Positions 24,538 to 33,935 of a stretch of DNA of 64,000 bases are shown in pieces. A model generated the notes under the pieces. The model did not search any database and had not been told where the DNA came from. It saw nothing but the letters and a program-made list of their open reading frames with translations. Where the stretch lies: positions 124,001-188,000 of the forward strand of contig NZ_VFEU01000003.1 in NCBI RefSeq assembly GCF_007858255.1. Reading direction: 5' to 3'. The stretch's first letter is position 1; every line of letters begins with the position of its first letter. This DNA is from Pseudomonas rhodesiae (GTDB lineage: Bacteria; Pseudomonadota; Gammaproteobacteria; Pseudomonadales; Pseudomonadaceae). Made by a program: the position numbers and the translations under genes.

Positions 24538-25715
24538 GTCCGCTGGAGATCCGCCAATTGCGCGAGGCCACACCGGGCTGCCAAGCGGGCCTGGTGCACT
24601 TCAATCATGCAGGCGCGTCCCTACCCAGCCAGGCAACCCTGGACGCCATCATCGAGCAACTGCAGCGCGAGGCCCACGACGGTCCGATGGAAGCCGGCGA
24701 GCAGGGTGCCGCGCTGGCGGACAATGCCCGGCGCGCCGCCGCGCAGTTGCTCAACGCCCCACCCTCCTCCATCGCCTTCGCCAGCAGCGGCTCGAGTGCC
24801 TGGAACCTGGCATTCCAGGCCCTCGGCCCATGGCAACCGGGGGACAGGATTCTGGTGGGGCGGCATGAATGGGGCGGCAACCTGGCAAGCATGCAAGTGG
24901 CCGTGCAAGCGGGCGCCCGCATTGAGGTGATCCCCTGTGATGCCAGCGGCGCCGTGTGCCCGCTGGCGCTGGCGGGGATGATCGATGAACGGGTCAAGCT
25001 GATCGACTTGACCTGGCTGCCCGCCAACAGCGGCCTGATCAACCCTGCCCAGGCCATCGGCGACGTGGCGAGGCGCCATGGCATTGCCTACTTTATTGAT
25101 GCCGGCCAAGCCGTCGGCCAACTGCCGGTGGATGTGCAGACACTGCACTGCGATGTACTCAAGTCCGCCGGGCGCAAGCACCTGCGCGGACCACGGGGTA
25201 CGGCACTGTTGTATGTGCGACCGGCATTCCTGCCGCGCCTGAACCCGGCTCAGCGCGACGTGTTTTCCGCGCCGTGGGGTGCCGAAGGTTTCGAGCTGCG
25301 CGACGACGCCCGGCGGTTTGAAACCAGCGAAGTGTCCTATGCCTTATTGGGCGGATTGGGCAATGCGTTGCAGGAGATGAACCGGCTTGGGATTCAGCGC
25401 GTGTGGGAAAGGGTTACGCAGCTAAGTGCCAGAATCCGCCAGGCATTGCGTGAGGTTCCGGGTATTTCTTTGCATGACTTGGGCGAGCATCAATCGGGCT
25501 TGATCGCCTTCACGCTCGACGACTGGGATGGGTTCGAACTCAAACGGCGGTTGGGCTTGCAGGGCATCAACATTGGCGCCAACGGTGTGGCCTACACTCC
25601 GTTGGACATGCAGGCACGGGGCCTGTCCAGCATTGCACGCATCTCCGTCAGCCCGCTCAACGACGATGGCGATATCGAGGTCCTGCTAAACGCCCTGCGG
25701 GCGCTGCGCCGCTAG
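24534..25715 (+). CDS. Class V PLP-dependent aminotransferase family enzyme
   Basis: The 393-residue fold-type I PLP enzyme resembles isopenicillin-N epimerase/cysteine desulfurase relatives. VHFNHAGASLPSQATLDAII at the N-terminus and the HEWGGNLASMQV block near 110 are typical. FIDAGQAVGQLPVDVQ near 190 holds the PLP-pairing Asp, and KSAGRKHLRGPRG near 220 supplies the Lys that binds PLP. ATGA overlap with the ridA-like gene shows coupled translation. The substrate is not evident; a cysteine-desulfurase or amino-acid lyase reaction is possible. Its stop codon overlaps that of the convergent gene at 25712. Confidence 0.85.
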   Translation: MSPLEIRQLREATPGCQAGLVHFNHAGASLPSQATLDAIIEQLQREAHDGPMEAGEQGAALADNARRAAAQLLNAPPSSIAFASSGSSAWNLAFQALGPWQPGDRILVGRHEWGGNLASMQVAVQAGARIEVIPCDASGAVCPLALAGMIDERVKLIDLTWLPANSGLINPAQAIGDVARRHGIAYFIDAGQAVGQLPVDVQTLHCDVLKSAGRKHLRGPRGTALLYVRPAFLPRLNPAQRDVFSAPWGAEGFELRDDARRFETSEVSYALLGGLGNALQEMNRLGIQRVWERVTQLSARIRQALREVPGISLHDLGEHQSGLIAFTLDDWDGFELKRRLGLQGINIGANGVAYTPLDMQARGLSSIARISVSPLNDDGDIEVLLNALRALRR

Positions 25716-26053
25716 ACTTCGACGTCCACCCACAGGCCCTGGCGCGGCGCGTCTTCAATCAGTGGCACTACCGGCACGGTGTTGTCGGCGTTGAGCACAT
25801 CGCCGGGAATGGCCAGGTGCTGCTCGGGATCTTCATCCGCCTCGCGCCGACGCTTCTGCTGTTCCTGCTGACGACGTTGTTCTTCGCGCAGCAGAAAAGT
25901 GGATTGTTCGGCATCGCCCTTTTTCAGATCGATCGTGCTTTCGTTGGAGCCTTGTTGCACGGGCACCACGGGCGGGATATCCGGCTTCTGGCGCACCGGA
26001 TCGAGTTGTGACGTGACCGGCACAACGCTGACGGGCAACATGGGTGGCAGCAT
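25712..26053 (-). CDS. Conserved hypothetical protein, 113 aa, proline/glutamine-rich
   Basis: I do not recognise a function. The N-terminal third is proline/valine-rich, the middle (LLREEQRRQQEQQKRRREAD) is a strongly charged, probably helical or coiled stretch, and the C-terminus is acidic. There is no signal peptide. AGGAG lies 10 bases before the ATG at 26053. It converges with the aminotransferase with overlapping stop codons (shared CTAG) and is divergent from rapA. I recall a similar small gene beside rapA in other pseudomonads. Confidence 0.6.
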   Translation of the reverse strand: MLPPMLPVSVVPVTSQLDPVRQKPDIPPVVPVQQGSNESTIDLKKGDAEQSTFLLREEQRRQQEQQKRRREADEDPEQHLAIPGDVLNADNTVPVVPLIEDAPRQGLWVDVEV

Positions 26054-26271
26054 AAATTTTCATCTCCTGATCTCAGGCTGTCGGCGTAGTGCGGAGCGAC
26101 TTGAGCGCCACGGTTCGAAGCTGTGACCCAGTCGACACTCGCAAGTGCCCGCCACCCGTCGATTCAGCGCCCAAGGCGGCATGCAAACGGCGTAGTTTTT
26201 GTCAGAGTCCTTGGGCGGTGGACCTTGTTCCGTTAAGATAGTCGGCTTTTTCACGGCGGGAGTCAGGCAGC

Positions 26272-29118
26272 ATGGCGCAGCAGTATCAACCGGGGCAACG
26301 CTGGATTAGTGACAGCGAAGCAGAGCTGGGGTTAGGCACCGTTCTGGCACAGGACGGCCGCTTGTTGACCGTGCTCTATCCGGCCACTGGCGACACCCGC
26401 CAGTATGCGCTACGGAATGCGCCTCTGACCCGCGTGCGGTTTTCGCCGGGCGACTCCATCACCCACTTCGAAGGCTGGAAAATGACCGTGCAGGAAGTCG
26501 ACGACGTCGACGGTCTGCTGGTGTATCACGGCCTCAATGGGCAGAACGAGCAGGTCACCCTGCCGGAAACCCAACTCTCCAATTTCATCCAGTTCCGCCT
26601 GGCCAGCGACCGGTTGTTCGCCGGGCAGATCGACCCGCTGGCCTGGTTCTCGCTGCGCTACCACACCCTGGAACACACCAGCCGCCAACTGCAATCTTCG
26701 CTGTGGGGCCTGGGCGGCGTGCGTGCGCAGCCTATCGCGCACCAACTGCATATCGCCCGTGAAGTCGCTGACCGTATCGCGCCGCGGGTATTGCTGGCCG
26801 ACGAAGTGGGCCTGGGCAAAACCATCGAAGCCGGCCTGGTGATCCATCGCCAGCTGCTGTCGGGCCGCGCCAATCGCGTGCTGATCCTGGTCCCGGAAAA
26901 CCTGCAGCACCAATGGCTGGTGGAAATGCGCCGCCGCTTCAACCTGCAGGTTGCGCTGTTCGACGAAGAACGCTTTATCGAAAGCGATGCCACCAACCCA
27001 TTCGAAGACACCCAGCTCGCACTGGTGGCCCTGGAGTGGCTGGTGGACGACGAGAAAGCCCAGGACGCGCTGTTCGCCGCCGGCTGGGACCTGCTGGTGG
27101 TCGACGAAGCCCATCACCTGGTGTGGCATGAAGACAAGGTCAGCCCGGAATACGCGCTGGTCGAGCAACTGGCCGAGGTCATTCCCGGCGTGCTGCTGCT
27201 GACCGCAACCCCGGAGCAACTGGGCCAGGACAGCCACTTCGCGCGCCTGCGCCTGCTTGACCCGAATCGCTTCCATGACCTGCAAGCTTTCCGTGCCGAG
27301 AGCGAAAACTATCGCCCGGTGGCCGAAGCAGTGCAGGAACTGCTGGACAAGGGTCGTCTGTCGCCGGCCGCACACCAGACCATCCACGGCTTCCTCGGCA
27401 ACGAAGGCGAAGCGCTGCTCACCGCCGTCAACGATGGCGACACCGATGCCAGCGCCCGTCTGGTGCGTGAGCTGCTGGACCGCCACGGCACCGGCCGTGT
27501 GCTGTTCCGCAACACCCGCGCCGCGGTGCAGGGGTTCCCGGAGCGCAAGTTGCACGCCTACCCGCTGCCGAACCCGGACGAATACCTCGAATTGCCCCTG
27601 GGCGAGCACGCCGAGTTGTACCCGGAAGTCAGCTTCCAGTCGCAGCCGGATATCGACGAAGAAAACCGTTGGTGGCGTTTCGACCCACGGGTCGAGTGGC
27701 TGATCGACCAGCTGAAAATGCTCAAGCGCACCAAGGTCCTGGTGATCTGCGCCCACGCCGAAACCGCCATGGACCTGGAGGACGCGCTGCGCGTGCGTTC
27801 CGGTATTCCGGCCACGGTGTTCCATGAAGGCATGAACATTCTTGAGCGTGACCGCGCCGCCGCCTACTTCGCCGATGAGGAATTCGGCGCCCAGGTGTTG
27901 ATTTGTTCGGAAATCGGCAGTGAAGGCCGCAACTTCCAGTTCGCCCACCACCTGGTGCTGTTCGATCTGCCGTCCCACCCGGACCTGCTGGAGCAGCGGA
28001 TCGGCCGTCTGGACCGAATCGGCCAGAAACATGTGATCGAACTGCATGTGCCGTACCTGGAAACCAGCCCGCAGGAGCGTCTGTTCCAGTGGTACCACGA
28101 AGCGCTGAACGCCTTCCTCAACACCTGCCCGACCGGCAACGCCTTGCAGCATCAGTTCGGCCCGCGCCTGCTGCCGCTGCTGGAAAACGCTGACGATGGC
28201 GAGTGGCAAGCGCTGATCGACGAGGCCCGTGCCGAGCGCGAGCGTCTGGAAGAGGAACTGCACACCGGTCGCGACCGCCTGCTGGAACTCAACTCCGGCG
28301 GCGCGGGTGAAGGCGATGCGCTGGTGGAAGCCATCCTGGAGCAGGACGATCAGTTCGCACTGCCGATCTATATGGAAACCCTGTTCGATGCGTTCGGTAT
28401 CGACAGTGAAGATCATTCGGAAAATGCACTGATCCTCAAGCCCAGCGAAAAAATGCTCGACGCCAGTTTCCCCCTGGGCGACGACGAAGGCGTGACCATC
28501 ACCTACGATCGCGACCAGGCGCTGTCGCGCGAAGACATGCAGTTCATCACCTGGGAACACCCGATGGTGCAAGGCGGCATGGACCTGGTGCTGTCCGGTT
28601 CAATGGGCAACACCGCCGTGGCGCTGATCAAGAACAAGGCGCTCAAACCCGGCACCGTGCTGCTTGAACTGTTGTATGTCAGTGAGGTGGTGGCGCCGCG
28701 TTCGCTGCAACTGGGTCGCTACCTGCCACCGGCGGCCCTGCGCTGCCTGCTGGACACCAATGGCAACGACCTGGCCGGTCGCGTGTCGTTCGAAACCCTT
28801 AACGATCAGTTGGAAAGCGTGCCACGGGCCAGCGCCAACAAGTTCGTACAGGCCCAGCGCGATCAACTCACCCCGCGCATCAACGCCGGTGAAGAGAAGA
28901 TCACCCCGCGCCACGCCGAACGCGTGGCCGAAGCCAAACGTCGCCTGGCGGCGGATACCGATGAAGAACTGGCGCGCCTGACCGCCTTGCAAGCGGTCAA
29001 CCCGACCGTGCGCGACAGCGAACTGGTTGCCCTGCGCCAGCAACGCGAGCAAGGCCTGGCCATGCTCGACAAAGCCGCGCTGCGCCTGGAAGCAATTCGG
29101 GTGCTGGTGGCGGGTTGA
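26272..29118 (+). CDS. rapA: RNA polymerase-associated ATPase RapA (HepA)
   Basis: This SWI2/SNF2 ATPase binds RNA polymerase and promotes its recycling after transcription. The 948 residues are normal length. Two Tudor-like N-terminal domains (residues 1-110) are followed by helicase motifs: Walker [13 protein letters not shown] near 180, Walker B DEAHHLVW near 280, [20 protein letters not shown] near 311, and the C-lobe [11 protein letters not shown] near 575. A long C-terminal region specific to RapA completes it. It is monocistronic, with a REPIN array directly downstream. Confidence 0.97.
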   Translation: MAQQYQPGQRWISDSEAELGLGTVLAQDGRLLTVLYPATGDTRQYALRNAPLTRVRFSPGDSITHFEGWKMTVQEVDDVDGLLVYHGLNGQNEQVTLPETQLSNFIQFRLASDRLFAGQIDPLAWFSLRYHTLEHTSRQLQSSLWGLGGVRAQPIAHQLHIAREVADRIAPRVLLADEVGLGKTIEAGLVIHRQLLSGRANRVLILVPENLQHQWLVEMRRRFNLQVALFDEERFIESDATNPFEDTQLALVALEWLVDDEKAQDALFAAGWDLLVVDEAHHLVWHEDKVSPEYALVEQLAEVIPGVLLLTATPEQLGQDSHFARLRLLDPNRFHDLQAFRAESENYRPVAEAVQELLDKGRLSPAAHQTIHGFLGNEGEALLTAVNDGDTDASARLVRELLDRHGTGRVLFRNTRAAVQGFPERKLHAYPLPNPDEYLELPLGEHAELYPEVSFQSQPDIDEENRWWRFDPRVEWLIDQLKMLKRTKVLVICAHAETAMDLEDALRVRSGIPATVFHEGMNILERDRAAAYFADEEFGAQVLICSEIGSEGRNFQFAHHLVLFDLPSHPDLLEQRIGRLDRIGQKHVIELHVPYLETSPQERLFQWYHEALNAFLNTCPTGNALQHQFGPRLLPLLENADDGEWQALIDEARAERERLEEELHTGRDRLLELNSGGAGEGDALVEAILEQDDQFALPIYMETLFDAFGIDSEDHSENALILKPSEKMLDASFPLGDDEGVTITYDRDQALSREDMQFITWEHPMVQGGMDLVLSGSMGNTAVALIKNKALKPGTVLLELLYVSEVVAPRSLQLGRYLPPAALRCLLDTNGNDLAGRVSFETLNDQLESVPRASANKFVQAQRDQLTPRINAGEEKITPRHAERVAEAKRRLAADTDEELARLTALQAVNPTVRDSELVALRQQREQGLAMLDKAALRLEAIRVLVAG

Positions 29119-29142
29119 TGACTCTCCTGCCCTGGTGACCTT

Positions 29143-29345
29143 ATCGGGGGCAAGCCCCCTCCCACAGTTGACCGAGTTGTCATGTCGATCACTGATCAAT
29201 GTGGAAGGGGACTTGCCCACTCCCACAGTTGACCGAGCTGTCATGTCGATTACTGATCAATGTGGGAGGGGGCTTGCCCACTCCCACAGTTGACCGAGCC
29301 GTCATGTCGATCACTGATCAATGTGGGAGGGGGCTTGCCCCCGAT
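29143..29345. repeat. REPIN-derived tandem array, three units of 61 bp
   Basis: The outer ends ATCGGGGGCAAG and CTTGCCCCCGAT form an inverted pair as in a REPIN. Between them lie three direct repeats of 61 bp (29158-29218, 29219-29279, 29280-29340). Each contains CTCCCACAGTTGACCGAG, a CATGTCGAT core and ATCAATGTGGGAGGGGGCTT. Units differ at only a few bases. The inner junctions have lost the outer GGGGGCAAG and CCCCGAT pieces, so the array looks like amplification by recombination between REP arms. It fills the space between rapA and the MFS gene. Confidence 0.88.
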
Positions 29346-29360
29346 GGCATCACCTCAGTC

Positions 29361-30707
29361 TCAAGCGGTCGCGGCAACAGCCGGCACTTCAACCGCACTC
29401 AAACCTTCCTTCATCCGCTTGGCATCCCGCACAAAACTGCGCGAGGCCTGGAACAGAAACAGCATCGTCAACAACAGCGCCACCGGAATCAGGTACATGG
29501 CGTCGTGCAACCCCACGGCCTTGTAGGCTTCCGTCATCTGTTGCGCCCCGTCCGCATACATCGCCGAATGGGCAAAGTAGTCGGACAAGCCGCCCACCAC
29601 AATCGGCCCCATGCCGCCGCCCAGCAGGTACAACCCAGCAAAAAACAGCGCCATCGCCGTCGCCCGCAGGCGCGGCTCCACCACGTCTTGAATCGCGGTG
29701 TAGACACAGGTGTAGAAGTTGTACGCAAACAACCAGCCAACGCTGAACAACGCGACAAATACGCCGATTTCAATGCGCCCGGCGTGCAGCGCCCAAGCGG
29801 TGGTGACGGTGGAAATAATCAGGCTGCAGGCGGCGAACAACAGACGGCCATTGGCAATCCGCTGGTGAATCTTGTCGGCCACCCAACCGCCCAAGGTCAG
29901 GCCGACCAGGCCGGTCACACCGACAATAACCCCAGTGGCCACCGCCGCGTCTTGCAACGGCAGCAGGAAATAGCGCTGCAACATCGGCACCAGAAACGAA
30001 TTGCACGCGTAGGTCGCGAAGTTGAAGCACAGCCCGGCCAGCACCAGCCACAGGAACGTCGGCACCGCCAGCACACGGCGGATCGGGCGGTCGACACGCG
30101 TCTGGGACACCTGCACGGCCTCCGCCGCGCCACGCTTGGGCTCTTTGATGTAGAACATGAACACCGCCAGGATCAGCCCCGGCACTGCGGCAATAAAGAA
30201 CGGCGCGCGCCAGCTGTCGAACGCCTTGACCATCGCCCCGATGGTAAAGAACGCCAGCAACAGCCCCAGTGGCAGCCCAAGCATAAAGATCCCCATGGCA
30301 CGGGCGCGGCGGTGCGCCGGGAACAGGTCGCCGATCAGCGAGTTAGCGGCCGGTGCGTAGCTGGCTTCGCCGATGCCGATGCCCATACGCACCAGCAGAA
30401 AACTCCAGAAACTGCCCACCAGGCCGTTGACCGCCGTCAGCCCGCTCCAGGCAAACAGGCCCCACCCCATCAATTTGCTGCGCGAACCGGTATCGGCCAG
30501 ACGCCCAAGGGGCAGGCCGGCGATGGCATAGACGATGGTGAAGGCGGTGCCGATAATGCCGAGCTGAAAGTCGCTCAGGTGCCATTCCATGCGAATGGGT
30601 TCGATGATGATCGCCGGGATGGTGCGATCAAAGAAGTTGAATAGGTTGGCGAGGAACAGCAGGAACAGAATGCGCCAGGCATTCGCCGCTTGGGTCGAGT
30701 TCTGCAT
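29361..30707 (-). CDS. MFS transporter, spinster-like
   Basis: The 448-residue inner-membrane carrier has 12 helices. The N-terminal FLANLFNFFDRTIPAIIIEP segment and the GIGEASYAPAANSLIGDLFP block near residue 110 are typical of the spinster-like MFS group. The loop motif LGRLADTGSRSKL lies near 75. The substrate is unknown; relatives carry organic acids, aromatic compounds or lipids. A CA motif (AACAATAA) lies 13 bases before the start, suggesting Crc/Hfq repression and a role in carbon uptake. It converges with rapA. Confidence 0.85.
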   Translation of the reverse strand: MQNSTQAANAWRILFLLFLANLFNFFDRTIPAIIIEPIRMEWHLSDFQLGIIGTAFTIVYAIAGLPLGRLADTGSRSKLMGWGLFAWSGLTAVNGLVGSFWSFLLVRMGIGIGEASYAPAANSLIGDLFPAHRRARAMGIFMLGLPLGLLLAFFTIGAMVKAFDSWRAPFFIAAVPGLILAVFMFYIKEPKRGAAEAVQVSQTRVDRPIRRVLAVPTFLWLVLAGLCFNFATYACNSFLVPMLQRYFLLPLQDAAVATGVIVGVTGLVGLTLGGWVADKIHQRIANGRLLFAACSLIISTVTTAWALHAGRIEIGVFVALFSVGWLFAYNFYTCVYTAIQDVVEPRLRATAMALFFAGLYLLGGGMGPIVVGGLSDYFAHSAMYADGAQQMTEAYKAVGLHDAMYLIPVALLLTMLFLFQASRSFVRDAKRMKEGLSAVEVPAVAATA

Positions 30708-30720
30708 GGGTCCGTCTCTT

Positions 30721-30728
30721 TTATTGTT
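30721..30728 (-). promoter_or_regulatory. Crc/Hfq CA-motif candidate for the MFS gene
   Basis: AACAATAA on the minus strand exactly fits AAnAAnAA and stands 13 bases upstream of the start codon at 30707. This position overlaps the ribosome-binding region. The match is short, so confidence is limited. Confidence 0.4.
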
Positions 30729-30961
30729 ATGAGAGCTGCGATGCCCGCTGCATCCTGCTCAGGTTCCTGCAACATAGTCACGCTGGCGATGGTTGTCTGT
30801 AATGATTCGTAAAGCTGATAGGACGTAATTTCACCCGGCGCTGCGGGACTTAACCCACACAAAATATATATGCGCCCCCCTCTTCCCAACGGCGATGGCG
30901 TGGATAGAATGGCGAGCCTTCCCGTAGTGCCCCTATCCCACTTTTCGTATCGATGACGCCC

Positions 30962-31327
30962 ATGTCCGAAGCCAGTCCGTGTCTGAGTTGCGGTGCCTGC
31001 TGTTCCTATTTTCGCGTGTCGTTCTTCTGGGGCGAGTGCGCCTCGTCGGGGGGTACGGTGCCCGATGATCTGGTGGTACAGATCAACCCCACCCGCGTGG
31101 CGATGATCGGCACCGATCAAAAACCCGCGCGGTGCTGCAGCCTTGTAGGCCAGGTAGGAGAAGGCACCCGGTGCACCATCTATGAACAACGCTCCAGTGT
31201 GTGCCGCGAGTTCGAATCGTCTTGGAGCCAGGGCGTGCAGAACGTCGACTGCGATGCTGCGCGCGCTGCGTTCGGCCTGGCGCCGCTGCCAGCACCGTTC
31301 GAATTAGACCTGCCCATCAGCGCTTAG
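30962..31327 (+). CDS. YkgJ-family cysteine-cluster protein
   Basis: This protein of about 121 residues (an ATG at 30953 would add three) has the UPF0153/YkgJ zinc- or iron-binding cysteine pattern. CLSCGACCSYF is at the N-terminus, with later Cys residues in ARCCSLV, TRCTIYEQRSSVCREF and NVDCDAA. The internal DDLVVQINPTRVAMIGTDQ segment is common to the Pseudomonas members. The function of the family is not established; a metal-cluster or oxidoreductase-related role is guessed. There is no strong ribosome site at either start. Confidence 0.8.
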   Translation: MSEASPCLSCGACCSYFRVSFFWGECASSGGTVPDDLVVQINPTRVAMIGTDQKPARCCSLVGQVGEGTRCTIYEQRSSVCREFESSWSQGVQNVDCDAARAAFGLAPLPAPFELDLPISA

Positions 31328-31450
31328 CATCAAACGCTATGGGCAGCATGCCGAAACGGTTCAGAGCAAAGTGCCATTAGCCATGGAAAATCCTGCGAGG
31401 CTTCTATACTCGACCTCATAGGTCATCGCCGAAGGCAGTGACGTGACGCT

Positions 31451-33730
31451 ATGACGGGACATGCTATGGAATGGCTAGGTCTGCACTTTTTCACCGACCT
31501 TCCAGCGAACGGGCACTTATTACTCAACTGCAGTCATAACCCATTCCTGGTGCTGCTGGCTTATCTGGTCGCCTGCGCGGCCGGGTTCGGCACGCTGGAC
31601 ATGGCCGAACGGGTCGGCCATGTCGAAGCCCCCACTGCCCGCCGCCACTGGCGCTGGCTCGGCGCCGGTTGTCTGGCTGGCGGCATCTGGTCGACTCACT
31701 TCATCAGCATGCTGGCCTTCCAGGCCCCCATCGCGATCCACTATGAACTGCTGACGACCTTCGCATCTCTGCTGATCGCCCTCGTCGCTTCGCTGTTCGC
31801 CATGAAAACCCTCAGTCACACGACGGTGCGATTGCATCAGTACCTGCTGGCAGCCGTGTGGATGGGCCTCGGCATTGCCTTGATGCATTACGTCGGCATG
31901 TCGGCCATGCGCTCCCAAGCCCAAATGTATTTCGACTCATGGCTGCTACTGGGCTCCATCGGGATCGCCATCGGCGCCAGCCTGGCGGCGTTGTTGTTGT
32001 CGAGTTATCTGCGCACCGGCGCCGGGATCTTCCATCAACTGCTCAAATACGCGGCCAGCCTGATGCTTGGGGCGGGCATTATCAGCATGCACTTCACCGG
32101 CATGGCGGCATTGCAATTGATGGTGCCAACGGGTGCGGACCTTTCGCTGCGACTGGACAACAACCCTATCCAACTGGGCCTTTCCGTGGCCGTCATCACG
32201 CTGTTGGTGATCGGCAGCAGCATCAGCGCGGCCCTGGCGGATAAGAAGCTGCAGCACAAGGAACGCGACCTGCGCCGGGTCAACGCATTGCTCAGCGAAC
32301 TGGATCAGGCCCGCGCCTCGTTGCAGCAGGTGGCCCATTACGACGCGCTGACCAGCCTGCTCAATCGTCGCGGGTTCAACCAGATCTTTGCGGAGAAAGT
32401 CGCGGAAAAAACGGTCACCCACGGCATGATGGCGGTGATCTTCCTCGATATCGACCATTTCAAACGCATTAACGATAGCCTCGGCCATGACGCCGGGGAT
32501 CAGCTACTGACAGTGCTGGCCAGCCATATCAAAAGCTCGGTGCGCAGCCATGCCGACGTGGTCGCCCGGTTCGGCGGCGACGAGTTCTGCATCCTTATCA
32601 GCATTCACCACCGCGACGAAGCGCGGCATCTGGCCCAGCGCATCATGCAAAAAATGAAAGAACCGGTGGAACTGGCTGGCCGTCGGATGGTGATGACCAC
32701 CAGCATCGGCATCAGCCTGTTTCCCGATGACGGCCAGACATGCGAGGAACTGCTCAAAACTGCCGACCTGGCGCTATATCAGTCCAAAGATGCGGGGCGC
32801 AACAGCCTGAATTTCTTCAGTTCCAACCTGAAGGCCCGCGCCACTCTCGAACTGCAATTGGAAGAAGAACTGCGCAACGCCCTGCGCACGGGAACCCAAT
32901 TGGTACTGTTCTACCAACCGATCTTCGACATGAAACTGGGCAAAGTCAGTCGCCTGGAAGCCCTGGTGCGCTGGCAGCATCCACAGCATGGGCTGCTTGC
33001 GCCCGATCGGTTTATCGAGATTGCCGAAAACAACGGCCTGATCGCCGAGCTGGACCATTGGGTGTTGCGCCAGGCCTGTCATGACCTGAGCCTGCTCACG
33101 GACCGGGGCTACACTGACCTGACCCTCTCGGTGAACTGCTCGGCCCTGAACCTGGCGCGGGATGAACTGGCGGATGAAATCGAAGATGCCCTGCGCTTCA
33201 GCGGCCTGGCCGCCAATCGCCTGGAGCTGGAAGTGACCGAGAACGCGCTGATGGGCAATATCAGCAGCACCTTGGCGCTACTGCGACAAATTCGCTCACT
33301 GGGCGTGTCACTGGCCATTGACGATTTCGGCACCGGCTACTCTTCCCTTGCTTATCTCAAACGCTTGCCGCTCAACACATTGAAGATCGATCGCTCGTTT
33401 ATCCAAGACATTCCCAAGTCCACCGCCGATCTGGAGATCGTCCAGGCGATCATCGGCATGGCCCATACCCTTCACCTTCATGTGGTGACCGAGGGCGTGG
33501 AAACCCAGAGCCAATTCGAACTGCTGCATGGCCTGGGCTGCGACTTTATCCAGGGCTACCTGTTAAGCCCGGCGGTGGCCGTCAGTGACATCATTGGTGT
33601 GGTTCAGGGCATAGAGCGGCGCAACCCCCTCCACGGGATGCGTGCGGTCGCCAGCAAGGAGTCAGCGCATGTGAAGGAGCCTTCGCCCAGCCGCAGCGGC
33701 GCGAGTTCGATCGTAAGGCCCATCCGCTGA
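31451..33730 (+). CDS. MHYT-GGDEF-EAL cyclic-di-GMP protein
   Basis: The 759-residue membrane protein has seven N-terminal helices forming an MHYT sensor (STHFISMLAF near 84, LMHYVGMSAM near 144 and SMHFTGMAAL near 211), thought to bind a metal and sense a gas or redox signal. It has an intact GGDEF motif (375-379) and an EAL domain from about residue 500 (LEALVRW, with ENGL-type and DDFGTGYSSLAYL motifs). Both catalytic signatures are present. The usual inhibitory RxxD site before GGDEF reads SHAD, so product inhibition may be absent. ATG at 31466 is an alternative start. It is monocistronic. Confidence 0.9.
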   Translation: MTGHAMEWLGLHFFTDLPANGHLLLNCSHNPFLVLLAYLVACAAGFGTLDMAERVGHVEAPTARRHWRWLGAGCLAGGIWSTHFISMLAFQAPIAIHYELLTTFASLLIALVASLFAMKTLSHTTVRLHQYLLAAVWMGLGIALMHYVGMSAMRSQAQMYFDSWLLLGSIGIAIGASLAALLLSSYLRTGAGIFHQLLKYAASLMLGAGIISMHFTGMAALQLMVPTGADLSLRLDNNPIQLGLSVAVITLLVIGSSISAALADKKLQHKERDLRRVNALLSELDQARASLQQVAHYDALTSLLNRRGFNQIFAEKVAEKTVTHGMMAVIFLDIDHFKRINDSLGHDAGDQLLTVLASHIKSSVRSHADVVARFGGDEFCILISIHHRDEARHLAQRIMQKMKEPVELAGRRMVMTTSIGISLFPDDGQTCEELLKTADLALYQSKDAGRNSLNFFSSNLKARATLELQLEEELRNALRTGTQLVLFYQPIFDMKLGKVSRLEALVRWQHPQHGLLAPDRFIEIAENNGLIAELDHWVLRQACHDLSLLTDRGYTDLTLSVNCSALNLARDELADEIEDALRFSGLAANRLELEVTENALMGNISSTLALLRQIRSLGVSLAIDDFGTGYSSLAYLKRLPLNTLKIDRSFIQDIPKSTADLEIVQAIIGMAHTLHLHVVTEGVETQSQFELLHGLGCDFIQGYLLSPAVAVSDIIGVVQGIERRNPLHGMRAVASKESAHVKEPSPSRSGASSIVRPIR

Positions 33731-33935
33731 CTATCGATCTTTGGCAGTTCGCCATCATTTCCCTAAAGATCGCCGACGAACGGCCGATTCATCAGAGTCC
33801 GCAGTAGCGTTTTCTTGAGTGCTTCAGCCTCAAGTTCAACGGCGCAGGACAAGGACGCACTGTAAAGTCGCGAACTCCCATTCCGTGATGGCCTTTTGAT
33901 TCACCTCAGCCATCCGCCCAGGCACATGGCGCACA

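Noticed and set aside
26410..28572. 720-codon antisense frame opposite rapA
   Set aside because: Shadow frame caused by codon bias; rapA has all SWI2/SNF2 motifs on the other strand.
29158..29340. 61-bp direct repeats as a CRISPR array
   Set aside because: Units are contiguous with no variable spacers, and they contain REP sequence; no cas genes are present.
29199..30644. Plus-strand frame of 481 codons starting in the REPIN array
   Set aside because: It begins within repeats and continues antisense to the MFS gene; no protein features.
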